From NCBI GenBank assembly GCA_016219185.1, contig JACRBZ010000108.1, positions 1 to 64,000 of the forward strand: 64,000 nt of DNA, in the 5' to 3' direction. Below the pieces are notes generated by a model. That model was not told where the DNA came from. It worked only from the letters and a program-made list of their open reading frames with translations, and ran no database searches. Positions 33,052-41,372 of the stretch are shown piece by piece. The first letter of the stretch is position 1. Every line of letters starts with the position of its first letter. Source of the DNA: Deltaproteobacteria bacterium. GTDB lineage: Bacteria; Desulfobacterota; Desulfobacteria; Desulfobacterales; Desulfatirhabdiaceae. Position numbers and translations under genes: made by a program.

Positions 33052-35667
33052 TTAGGCATTGAATGCCTTGGGATATCCGGATTTTCCCTCCAGGAACAAG
33101 TCATGGGGCAACCGGTCCGACAGCCACTCAGGCTCTTCGCAGCGGTAAATCTTGCACAACAGTCCGCGATTGGCCCAATTGCCGCAGATGGGGTCCAGGA
33201 GGTCAGGATTGTCATCAGTGAGCACATTGGCATTGGAAATAAAAGCCCCGCACAGCCAGGGCTCCTCTACCGGGAGCTCAGGATACCACCAGCTCGGCTG
33301 GACGATGATGGTTCCGGGCTTCAGGGCAAACCCGAGTCTTGCTACCTGGCGAATGCGTCCTCGCGGAGTCTCTATCCAGCACCAGTCGCCATCGCGGATC
33401 CCCAACTCCCGGGCGGTTTCCATATGAATCTCGACAATAGGCCATGGATGCATTTCCCGCGTGCCGGTCCCCGGTACCCTGTGCTCCGAGTGAAACATCG
33501 GTGCGAATCTGCCGCCCGTGGTGAGGATGATCGGATATTCCTTGGCCACCTCAGGAGTGCTGATGGGAGATTCGGCAGGCTCCCTGAACAACGGCAGAGG
33601 GTCGTATTCCAAGTCTTCAATAATACTCGGATAAATCTCACAGCGACGGGAAGGGGTCGCAAACCCGCGAACCTGCCCGTCTTTTTTTCGGATCGTCTTA
33701 TGTTTTTCGAACTGATCATCGGAAGTCATATCGGGAAAGAGAAAACCCGTTTCGCAGAATTCTTTGTACGTCACGCCTATCCTCTCAAGGCGGTGGGCAA
33801 TCACCTCTTCATAGGTCTCCCACGGCCAAAATTCTTTCTGCCCCAGACGCAGCCCGAGGCCGCGGAAGAAGTCGTAGTCCATGCGTCGATCGGCGACTGG
33901 CTCGGAAGCGCGAGGCCCACCCATAAACATATCCAGGGAATCCTCAACGTTACTGAACATTGGCCGTTCCATCCAATCGGTTGCGGGAAGCACATAATCG
34001 GCCAGGGCAGCAGTGGGTGTCATCCAGTACTCAAGAACGACAAAGAGATCAAGGGCTTTCAGTGCCTTGTAGACCATCTTCGTGTTCGGAGCCCAAAGCA
34101 TGGGATTGGACGACCAGGAAATGGCAGCACGAATGGGATATGGATCATTATTCAGTATAGCACGCCACAGAAGCGGCGCGCTGCTCAACATCTGATGGAG
34201 CTGAGGTCGTGCAACCCCCCACATCTCCCGGAAGGGTTCGTCGGAGTGCTCAAATCCTTGCCAGCTCATCATGCGGAATCTGTCGTTCCCCAGCAGTTTG
34301 GCACGCGTTTCCGGAGTCACCCTTTCCGACAGCTCCAATTCACCATCTCGGACCGGAAACTGTCCGTTGATAACGGGACCCGGCTCAGGGAGATAGTCTC
34401 CGCCCGGGATGTCCAGGTTGCCAGTGATGGAGCGCAGGATAACTTTGCATACAGCCCCGCTGGTCGCATTCCATCCAGCCTGATCGATTGCACCAACCCC
34501 CCAGCCCATGCAGCTCGGCTTCTCCGTGGCGTAGACCCTGGCGGCATGCTCTATTTTGTGGGCTGGAACCCCGGTGATCTGGGCAACTTTCTCGGGGGGA
34601 TACTCGTTACAGCGTTCCTTGAGCAGAACGAAGGCCGGGGCGCAGGCAACTTTCTTGCCGTCGGCAAGCGTTACTTCGAAAGCACCTTCGATCGCATTTT
34701 CGACACCTTCTTCCTCATAGCGGTTCTGACTGGAAACCCATATAACCGGCTTCTCGGTCTTGTTATCCCAGCCCACGAAATTCTTTCTTTCGCCGCCTTT
34801 TCGCAGATCGGACTCCCGCAACAGCTTCCGGGTATCCATGCGGACCAAGAATGGCCCGTTGGACCAGTTGGTAACGAAATCTACATCATAGAGCTTCTCG
34901 TTAAAGATCACGTTCAACCAGGCAAGCATCATCGCCGTATCGGTGCCGGGGCGAATGGGCAGGTAGGTCTCGGCGTCCCGTACCGCATCGACCATATACG
35001 GATCGATGACGATGACGTTCGGCTTCTGTTCCTCATTGGTGCAGGCCGCCCTGAGCTGTTTCGTAGCCCAGGATTGCGGACTGTGACGCTCGTTGATCCG
35101 CACGCCCCAGAGGACAATCGTCTTTGCCAGGCCGATTGTGGCGTTGAGGGCGGTTTCCGAAAGGAATCCGACCATCGCCAGATTGATGGTATACAGCCAG
35201 CACCAGCAGATGCTTCCCGGATCGGCAAGGTTACCTGGGTTGCCCCAGAGATTGGTAAAGCGGCTGCGTGCCCACAGGTGATCTGAACGATACGTTCCTT
35301 CCGTTACGGCGAGAGTTTCCGGGCCATATTTCTCCTTCAGCCCGGTGAGTTTTGCCGCAATTTCATCCAGCGCCTGCTCGTAGGGGATCTTCTCCCACTT
35401 GTTCTCGCCGCGATCTCCCACCCGCTTCAATGCATGATTTATGCGCTTGGGATGGTAGTGATTCTTTATAGCCCGTTCACCATTGGGACCGATCCGCTCG
35501 CACATTCCCTGCAACGGATCCAATTCATCGGTCTTCATTCTGACGATCTTGCCATCCTTTGTTCCAATCAACATGCCGCAGTGCACATGGCAAAAGAAGC
35601 ACCGTGACTTCATCCACTTTACGCCGTCTTCGTCCACATAACCTTCTATCTTCAATTCATCTGACAT
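33052..35667 (-). CDS. Large molybdopterin oxidoreductase, acetylene-hydratase/transhydroxylase-like
   Basis: 871 aa from the ATG at 35667 (GGGAG 7 bases upstream). N-terminal 4Fe-4S motif CFFCHVHC with the fourth Cys in GMCERIG. The probable metal ligand is a Cys in PGSICWCWLYTINLA. Bis-MGD motifs: IDPYMVDAVRDAETYLPIRP, and the C-terminal segment ISNANVLTDDNPDLLDPICG. The size resembles pyrogallol-phloroglucinol transhydroxylase, but here an Fe-S cluster is present. No Tat signal. A ferredoxin gene follows at once and the E2 gene precedes. Substrate unknown. Confidence 0.86.
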   Translation of the reverse strand: MSDELKIEGYVDEDGVKWMKSRCFFCHVHCGMLIGTKDGKIVRMKTDELDPLQGMCERIGPNGERAIKNHYHPKRINHALKRVGDRGENKWEKIPYEQALDEIAAKLTGLKEKYGPETLAVTEGTYRSDHLWARSRFTNLWGNPGNLADPGSICWCWLYTINLAMVGFLSETALNATIGLAKTIVLWGVRINERHSPQSWATKQLRAACTNEEQKPNVIVIDPYMVDAVRDAETYLPIRPGTDTAMMLAWLNVIFNEKLYDVDFVTNWSNGPFLVRMDTRKLLRESDLRKGGERKNFVGWDNKTEKPVIWVSSQNRYEEEGVENAIEGAFEVTLADGKKVACAPAFVLLKERCNEYPPEKVAQITGVPAHKIEHAARVYATEKPSCMGWGVGAIDQAGWNATSGAVCKVILRSITGNLDIPGGDYLPEPGPVINGQFPVRDGELELSERVTPETRAKLLGNDRFRMMSWQGFEHSDEPFREMWGVARPQLHQMLSSAPLLWRAILNNDPYPIRAAISWSSNPMLWAPNTKMVYKALKALDLFVVLEYWMTPTAALADYVLPATDWMERPMFSNVEDSLDMFMGGPRASEPVADRRMDYDFFRGLGLRLGQKEFWPWETYEEVIAHRLERIGVTYKEFCETGFLFPDMTSDDQFEKHKTIRKKDGQVRGFATPSRRCEIYPSIIEDLEYDPLPLFREPAESPISTPEVAKEYPIILTTGGRFAPMFHSEHRVPGTGTREMHPWPIVEIHMETARELGIRDGDWCWIETPRGRIRQVARLGFALKPGTIIVQPSWWYPELPVEEPWLCGAFISNANVLTDDNPDLLDPICGNWANRGLLCKIYRCEEPEWLSDRLPHDLFLEGKSGYPKAFNA

Positions 35668-35726
35668 GGTATTCTCCCTTTGCTTTGGATTGTTTATATG
35701 CCCTGCCCTTACGCTCTCAGGTCCGG

Positions 35727-37031
35727 CTAAATCATGATCATCCACGGATCCTCGATCATCTGCTGCATCAACCCCATAAATTGAGCGGGGGGCGCCCCAT
35801 CCATGACGCGATGGTCAAAGGCAAACGACATGGGCATGATCGGCCTGATAACTATTTCTCCGTTTATAACTACCGGTCGGTCGACGATGGAGGACGTACC
35901 GAGAATTGCGGCTTCAGGTTGGTTAATGATGGGAGTTTGAATGTGCCAGAGAGAAGTGAACGTGCCGGTATTGGTTATCGTGAAGGTACCTCCCGTCAAT
36001 TCGTCCATGGATATCGTTCCTGCCCTGGCTTTATCCACCAGCCCCTTTCTGGACTTGCTGATTTGCCCAAGTGTCAACTTATCGGCATTGCGGATAACCG
36101 GTACCAGAAGGCCGCTTTCGTCCTCACTCTTCAGCACCGAAACGGCGAAACCGATATTGATGTCTTCCCATAACTTGATTTCATCACCGACGATGCTCGA
36201 GTTGACGATCGGAACGGCCTTCAGGACCTTTGCCGCCATATAGATGAACAGATCCGTGTAAGTAACCTTGAAGCCCAGGACAGGGGCTTTGCCGACATAA
36301 TGGTCGCGAAGCTTGACGAGTTCCGTCATTTCGAATTCAACCATTGCCGAAACGCGGGCGGTGATCGAGGTGCTCTGATGAAGGTTGTCGGCGATCCTCT
36401 TGCGCATGCCTGTGAGGGGTATAACAGACCTGACCTGCTTCCCGGAGGAAACCGCCGCCGAAACCGGCACAGTAACTCCTTTGGAAACGGGAGCAGATTC
36501 CCTGGCCGCCTCCTTCTGTTTTTGAACTTCCACGGCCTGCTCGATATCCCGCTTGACGATCCTCCCTTCGGGCCCTGACCCTGTTAGAACGGAAACGTCA
36601 AGCTCATGCTTTTTGGCAAGCTTCCTAGCGAGAGGTGAGGCCTTGACCCTCTCCCCCATGGGGGACGTTGTCCGGGTTGAGTTCGAGCCGGAAGAATCTT
36701 TCTGCTCCAGAGCCTCAGCTTCGTCCGCTGAAAGACCATGTTCCGCCGACGCGGCAAACGCGGCCGGATTTTTCTTCACTGCTTCGTATTCCTGCGCTGT
36801 TTCCGCGACAACACCAACGACAGTCCCACAGGGATACTCATCGCCTGCATTTCCCAGGACAACCAGCAGCCCAGAAATCGGTGCCGTAATTTCATGGGCG
36901 ACCTTTTCCGTTTCAAGGATCAGGACAAGCTGCTCAGCCTGCACCCGGTCACCGTCGTTGGCCTTCCATTGGGCAATTCTTCCTTTCTCCATTGTCATAC
37001 CCAGTTTCGGTATGAATATATTCTTGATCAA
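35727..37031 (-). CDS. Dihydrolipoamide acyltransferase (E2)
   Basis: 434 aa starting at a TTG with AAGGAGGG before it. Residues 1-80: lipoyl domain with the modified Lys in ETEKVAHE. Around residue 125: peripheral subunit-binding domain (ASPLARKLAKKHELDVSVL, then GSGPEGRI). C-terminal catalytic domain with FDHRVMDGAPPAQFM (His and Asp). E2 accepts the acyl group from E1 and passes it to CoA. It follows E1 beta by 37 bases. Acetoin, pyruvate or another 2-oxo/diketone substrate cannot be told apart from sequence alone. Confidence 0.93.
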   Translation of the reverse strand: MIKNIFIPKLGMTMEKGRIAQWKANDGDRVQAEQLVLILETEKVAHEITAPISGLLVVLGNAGDEYPCGTVVGVVAETAQEYEAVKKNPAAFAASAEHGLSADEAEALEQKDSSGSNSTRTTSPMGERVKASPLARKLAKKHELDVSVLTGSGPEGRIVKRDIEQAVEVQKQKEAARESAPVSKGVTVPVSAAVSSGKQVRSVIPLTGMRKRIADNLHQSTSITARVSAMVEFEMTELVKLRDHYVGKAPVLGFKVTYTDLFIYMAAKVLKAVPIVNSSIVGDEIKLWEDINIGFAVSVLKSEDESGLLVPVIRNADKLTLGQISKSRKGLVDKARAGTISMDELTGGTFTITNTGTFTSLWHIQTPIINQPEAAILGTSSIVDRPVVINGEIVIRPIMPMSFAFDHRVMDGAPPAQFMGLMQQMIEDPWMIMI

Positions 37032-37068
37032 TGCTCCCTCCTTACCTATGTACCTGGGACATATATTT

Positions 37069-38031
37069 TTAATAACTCACTGACCTTATGGCGGATATAA
37101 CCTGGTCAACATTGGGAATGGTGTATTTTTCCATGGCAGCTCCGGCAATAGGCATATTCTTGGCGCACACCCGCATTACGGGAGCATCGAGATAGTCGAA
37201 GGCTCTCTCCATGATTTGCTGTCCCATCTCTGCCGCCACACCGCATCTCTCAGTATCTTCATCAACGATTACCACGCGGTTCGTCTTCTTGATCGACTCG
37301 ATGATCGTGTTCATATCGAGAGGTTCCAGGGACCGGGGGTCGATGACTTCGACACTGATTTCATCTTTCAGTTTTTCTGCGGCGGCGAGGGCGTGATGAA
37401 CCATGTACAAGGTGGCAACGACGGTGACATCGGTGCCCTGGCGCTTGATGTCTGCCTGCCCCAGGGGAATGATATACTCCTCTTCGGGTATCTCCCCGGT
37501 CAGGCCCATCAACTTCTTGTGGAAGAAGTAGCATACCGGATTGTTGTCACGGATGGCCGCCTTCATCAACCCTTTAGCGTCATAGGGCGTACTTGGCAAA
37601 ACGAGCTTGAGGCCCGGGTTGTTGAGGATCATGGCGGAGGGCACATGGGAGTGCTCGGGACCGGTGCCGAATCCGCCTCCGGCGACGCCAACAAACACGC
37701 AAGGTGCGTTGACCTGACCGTTATGGGCGAAGTACTGCTGCGCGGCCTTGAACAACACTTCATCAGCCGCACAGTATATGAAATCGGCAAAGGTCAAGTC
37801 GCATATGGGACGATACCCTGCACAGGCTGCCCCGACCGTTGCTCCGGCATTGGCCAGTTCGCTGAGCGGTGCGTCCATGATGCGTTCGGGTCCAAACCGA
37901 TTCACCAGGCCATTGGTGATCATAAAAGGGCTTTCCTGAACATTTTCACCGATGATGAAAACGGTATCATCTCTATCCATTTCTTCGGCAAAAGCCTCAT
38001 TGATTGCCTGCCAATAATTCAGTATTTTCAT
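37069..38031 (-). CDS. 2-oxoacid/acetoin dehydrogenase E1 beta
   Basis: 320 aa, the usual length for AcoB/PdhB. Typical segments are EAFAEEMDRDDTVFIIGENV, FADFIYCAADEVLFKAAQQY and VEVIDPRSLEPLD. It forms the thiamin-diphosphate E1 heterotetramer with the alpha subunit encoded 17 bases upstream. The complex decarboxylates a 2-oxoacid or cleaves acetoin and transfers the acyl unit to E2-lipoamide. An acetoin-type (Aco) assignment is favoured by the separate alpha/beta genes in an anaerobe, but is not proven. Confidence 0.92.
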   Translation of the reverse strand: MKILNYWQAINEAFAEEMDRDDTVFIIGENVQESPFMITNGLVNRFGPERIMDAPLSELANAGATVGAACAGYRPICDLTFADFIYCAADEVLFKAAQQYFAHNGQVNAPCVFVGVAGGGFGTGPEHSHVPSAMILNNPGLKLVLPSTPYDAKGLMKAAIRDNNPVCYFFHKKLMGLTGEIPEEEYIIPLGQADIKRQGTDVTVVATLYMVHHALAAAEKLKDEISVEVIDPRSLEPLDMNTIIESIKKTNRVVIVDEDTERCGVAAEMGQQIMERAFDYLDAPVMRVCAKNMPIAGAAMEKYTIPNVDQVISAIRSVSY

Positions 38032-38048
38032 GATGGAGTTCCTCTTGC

Positions 38049-39029
38049 TTAAGGTGCATAGACGATTTCTGACAGTCTGGATGGGTCGGGATAGGGGCTT
38101 TCAATGGCGAATCTTTCCGCCTCTTCAGTTTCCGCCGCACTTTCCCGCTCAATCCTGTCCATGAGTTCATCCGTCAGAATTCCTTCTTCCAGCAGCCTGG
38201 CACTGCATAATTTGACAGGATCCCTCTCTTTCCACTTCTCGATATCTTCTTGAGGCCTCGGTTTATTATGGCAAGCATCCGGTCTGCCTTCGGAATGGCT
38301 TCTAAACCGATATGTCTTGCATTCAATGAGGGAAGGCCCTTTACCCTTCCGGGCTCGCTCGACGGCCTTCTCCACGGCTTCACGCACTGCGAAAACATCC
38401 ATGCCGTCTACAATGATTCCCGGCATGTCGTAGGCTTTGGCTACCTGGGCTATATCTTTAACGGCACTCGTATCGCAAAATGGGGTGAACCAGGCCATGA
38501 GGTTGTTTTCTACCACCCAAACAACCGGAAGCTTCCAACAGGCCGCCATATTCATGGCCTCGTGAGCCTGGCCTCTCTGCATGCCGCCATCACCGGTGAA
38601 GCAGACACAAACCTGCCCCTTGCCTCGTTTCTTGGCAGCCAGGGCATATCCCGCCGATAAGACGAAACACGAACCGATGGTTCCGCCTACGCCGAGAACT
38701 CCATTTTCTTTGTCCACCATGTGGACACCCGTAATCCCCCCCCCCCATCCGGTAGCCTTACCGAGATGCTCAGCGACGCAGGCCTTGGGATCGATCCCTT
38801 TACCGATGGCGTAAGGCACCCCATGGCCGCGGATGTGCATGTACACGTAGTCCTCTTTATTCAGAACCGAGCAAGCTCCGACACCGATAGCCTCATGGCC
38901 TTGTGCGCTGTGATAAAAGGTGAGGAGTTTCCCTTCCGAAGCCATGCGAACATTGAGCTCATCGTATTTGCGGGCCCGAACGAGCCCCCGGTATAGCGCC
39001 ACTTTCTGATCTTTCGTTAGTTCAGGCAT
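38049..39029 (-). CDS. 2-oxoacid/acetoin dehydrogenase E1 alpha
   Basis: 326 aa. The thiamin-diphosphate motif is CFTGDGGMQRGQAHEAMNMA ending in the usual NN (VVENNL). The alpha-specific RFRSHSEGRPD loop is present. It is the first gene of the E1 alpha-E1 beta-E2 group. The codons for TGWGGGITG contain an uninterrupted run of 11 G residues (bases 38736-38746), a place where replication or sequencing slippage would shift the frame. As printed, the frame is intact. Confidence 0.93.
   Translation of the reverse strand: MPELTKDQKVALYRGLVRARKYDELNVRMASEGKLLTFYHSAQGHEAIGVGACSVLNKEDYVYMHIRGHGVPYAIGKGIDPKACVAEHLGKATGWGGGITGVHMVDKENGVLGVGGTIGSCFVLSAGYALAAKKRGKGQVCVCFTGDGGMQRGQAHEAMNMAACWKLPVVWVVENNLMAWFTPFCDTSAVKDIAQVAKAYDMPGIIVDGMDVFAVREAVEKAVERARKGKGPSLIECKTYRFRSHSEGRPDACHNKPRPQEDIEKWKERDPVKLCSARLLEEGILTDELMDRIERESAAETEEAERFAIESPYPDPSRLSEIVYAP
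38736..38746 (-). repeat. 11-base G homopolymer inside E1 alpha
   Basis: Eleven consecutive C on the plus strand (G in the gene) encode W-G-G-G in E1 alpha. It is the longest homopolymer of C/G noticed in the window. Confidence 0.9.
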
Positions 39030-39044
39030 AATTCCCGTCTCCTT

Positions 39045-39132
39045 TTAAGAAGACTGAAGTCAGGAGTCAGAATTCAGTAAAAGAGCGCTGCTTTTATTCT
39101 GTCTTCTGACCCTTTTCTTTTGTCTTCTGATA
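39045..39132. repeat. Short degenerate CTTCTGA / CAGAAG repeats
   Basis: The spacer between the M24 gene and E1 alpha holds several copies of GTCTTCTGA-like units and inverted forms (CAGGAGTCAGAATTCAG), plus a TAAAAG...CTTTTA hairpin. Such short dispersed repeats are frequent in intergenic DNA of some deltaproteobacteria. They may lower read-through between the two genes. Confidence 0.45.
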
Positions 39133-39139
39133 TTGTGAT

Positions 39140-40360
39140 CTATCGGACCGAGCAGACCATCAATTCATCACATGGCCACTGGGTAATGACTTTATGGCCC
39201 GTTTCCGTGACGATGATTTGCTGCTCGATCCTGGCTCCGTCACTGCCTTCAGCGCAAAAAGTTTCCAGGGCAAAGTGCATCCCGGCCTCGATCGGCATCG
39301 GTTCCGCGCTAAAGAGCCTCGTGATAAAGGGCTTTTCGTGTATGCTGAGCCCAATCCCGTGCCCAACGCACAAGCCGGCCGCCGCAAGCTCATTCGGGAA
39401 ACCCAATTCCTGGGCTGTAGGCCACTGGTTGGCGATATCAGCCGTGGTGATTCCTGGGCGTACGACTTCAATGGAAGCCTGCAGCCATTCATAGGCCTTC
39501 TTATAGAGGTCCTTTTGTTTCAGCGTGGCTCTGGTAGCCGCAAACGTGCGGTAATAGCACGTTCCGTAGCCGAGATAATGCGCCATGATATCGATAAAGA
39601 CCAGCTCGCCCGGCCTGATCATGCGGTCCGAGAAATCATGCGGAAGGGGGTTGCTCCGGGGACCGGAGACGCAGTTGACACCGGTGACGCGATCGCACCC
39701 TTGTTTAAAAAGCCATCCGTAGACCTCTGCGACAATTTCCGATTCCTTTACCCCCGGCCGGATTTTATCCGCAATATGCTCAAAGCATCCATCCGCCAGT
39801 GAGGCTGCGGTTTCTATGATAGCCAGTTCCTGCGGGCACTTGATGACGCGCGCGTCCCACATGACGTCCCAGCCGTTCACAATCTTCAGCCCCGCGCTCT
39901 TCAAGCCTTCCAGGATATAAAGATCCGCAGTATCGATACCGATGGCCGTATCGGCAACTTTACTTGCGTCAAGGACAGCCTTTATGCGAGCGACGGTTCC
40001 CGTGACTGCCATGTTTGTCGCTCCCTTCGTATTGGCCCCTCGGAGCCATCCGCCGCCAGGCAAGATGTGCTCACCAGGAATCCACGGGCAGAGCTCCTTC
40101 TTGACCTCTTGAGCTGATCCGAGTTCAAAGAGGTACGGCTCGCCTTCGCGCGGTACAACGCACCACCGGACATATTTATCCCTGCTCCATTCGCCGATGG
40201 CGGTGGAGGTGGCGTATCTTACGTTATCGGGATCAAAACATAGTATGGCTCCAAGGTCTTTTTCGGCAAGTTGGGCTTGAATCCTTTTGAGCTTGTAGCT
40301 TCGCATTGCGTCAAAATCGATTCTTTGCTCAGCATCTGTGGCAATCATGCCTAATGTCAT
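39140..40360 (-). CDS. M24 (creatinase/prolidase-like) family protein
   Basis: 406 aa with the two-domain M24 layout: an N-terminal creatinase domain and the pita-bread catalytic domain. Recognisable ligands: Asp in VFIDIMAHYLGYG, His in VGHGIGLSIHE, Glu in FALETF and Glu in ARIEQQIIV. The second metal Asp of the usual SD-x-x-RTF motif is replaced (GTCYYRTF), so a canonical dinuclear site is unlikely. M24 members include aminopeptidase P, creatinase and the DMSP lyase DddP. It has a strong GGAGG site and lies between SDR and E1 alpha. Confidence 0.8.
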   Translation of the reverse strand: MTLGMIATDAEQRIDFDAMRSYKLKRIQAQLAEKDLGAILCFDPDNVRYATSTAIGEWSRDKYVRWCVVPREGEPYLFELGSAQEVKKELCPWIPGEHILPGGGWLRGANTKGATNMAVTGTVARIKAVLDASKVADTAIGIDTADLYILEGLKSAGLKIVNGWDVMWDARVIKCPQELAIIETAASLADGCFEHIADKIRPGVKESEIVAEVYGWLFKQGCDRVTGVNCVSGPRSNPLPHDFSDRMIRPGELVFIDIMAHYLGYGTCYYRTFAATRATLKQKDLYKKAYEWLQASIEVVRPGITTADIANQWPTAQELGFPNELAAAGLCVGHGIGLSIHEKPFITRLFSAEPMPIEAGMHFALETFCAEGSDGARIEQQIIVTETGHKVITQWPCDELMVCSVR

Positions 40361-40416
40361 TTCTTTTTCCTCCTGCTATATAGCATTGTTAGCGTTACGA
40401 TTTCAGCCTACGAACC

Positions 40417-41301
40417 TTATTTGAGCCCCACGTCCATTTGCTTGATGTTTTCTTCGCCGTAGGCCTGCTTATCATACGTGCTGACACCAGGTTTCATGGC
40501 CTGGAGAACCGGAAGCAAATTTTTCCTGGGAATCGCGCTCGATCTTCCGCCGTCGACCACGATATCTTGGGCGGTGATATTACAAGCATCATCGGAAGCC
40601 AGGAACAATGCGGCATTGGCGATATCGAGCGGCGTGCACATTCGGCTCATGGGAACCATCGAGCCCAGGGCGTTCCACATTTCCGGCGGATGATGGCGGA
40701 ACATGTCCGTCTTGACAAAACCGGGAACCACGCAATTCACGCGGATTTCAGGAGCAAGCCATCCGCCCAGGATCCGGTACAATGCGTTCACGGCATTCTT
40801 TGCGGTCATGTAGTGGGGATCGGCCGGCGTTGCTGTCCCTGCGGAGCTGGTCGAAGTGAAAATGATACAGCCGTTTCCGCTCTTCTGCAGATGGGGTATA
40901 GCCAGTTTGGTAAGGAAGAACGGCCCCTTGATGATGCTGTTGTAGGTCATGTCCCAAACTTCTTCCGTCACATCTGCCAGTTCGGGGCATACGTAGTGAA
41001 TGGCGGCGTTGTGGTAGAGGATGTCGAGCTTGCCGAATCTCTCGATGCATCCGTCTATGAGTTTGGGCAGATCGGACATCTTGCCGATATCGGCCTGGAT
41101 GGCGATGGCGCTGCCTCCCCCTTCTTCTATTTTCCGCACAACCTGGTCAGCAGCCTCTTTATTGCCATGGTAGTTGACTACGACTTTGGCACCATGTTGA
41201 GCAAACAGAAGAGCCGCCGCTCTTCCCATTCCGCGGGACGAACCCGTTATAATCGCGACCTTATCTTTCAATTTTTGATTGGAAACACTTGAACATGTCA
41301 T
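40417..41301 (-). CDS. Short-chain dehydrogenase/reductase
   Basis: 294 aa. NAD(P) motif TGSSRGMGRAA, structural NAA (YHNAAIHY) and the catalytic Ser-Tyr-Lys in TSTSSAG and HYMTAKNA. The C-terminus is about 40 residues longer than classical SDRs (after IVVDGG). It lies 72 bases after the 835-aa molybdoenzyme and 56 bases before the M24 gene, so it may oxidise an alcohol formed in the same pathway, for instance to a ketone or diketone for the E1-E2 complex. That link is inference. Confidence 0.88.
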   Translation of the reverse strand: MTCSSVSNQKLKDKVAIITGSSRGMGRAAALLFAQHGAKVVVNYHGNKEAADQVVRKIEEGGGSAIAIQADIGKMSDLPKLIDGCIERFGKLDILYHNAAIHYVCPELADVTEEVWDMTYNSIIKGPFFLTKLAIPHLQKSGNGCIIFTSTSSAGTATPADPHYMTAKNAVNALYRILGGWLAPEIRVNCVVPGFVKTDMFRHHPPEMWNALGSMVPMSRMCTPLDIANAALFLASDDACNITAQDIVVDGGRSSAIPRKNLLPVLQAMKPGVSTYDKQAYGEENIKQMDVGLK

Positions 41302-41333
41302 TACTATACACTCCCTTTTCGTTGGAGAGAAAC

Positions 41334-41364
41334 GCCGGACTGCACGGACAGGGTGCCGTCCGGC
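41334..41364 (-). terminator. Hairpin after the 835-aa molybdoenzyme gene
   Basis: A 7-bp GCCGGAC / GTCCGGC stem lies between the molybdoenzyme stop and the SDR start. The following T-run is weak (GTTTCTC), so it may be a processing or stabilising hairpin rather than a terminator. Confidence 0.35.
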
Positions 41365-41372
41365 TTTCTCGT

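Noticed and set aside
33103-35286. 727-codon plus-strand frame opposite the 871-aa molybdoenzyme
   Set aside because: Antisense to a gene with clear Fe-S and bis-MGD motifs; no start context or recognisable domain.
38736-38746. G11 tract as proof of a frameshifted E1 alpha
   Set aside because: The frame is open on both sides and all E1 alpha motifs are in frame as printed, so the gene is annotated as intact.
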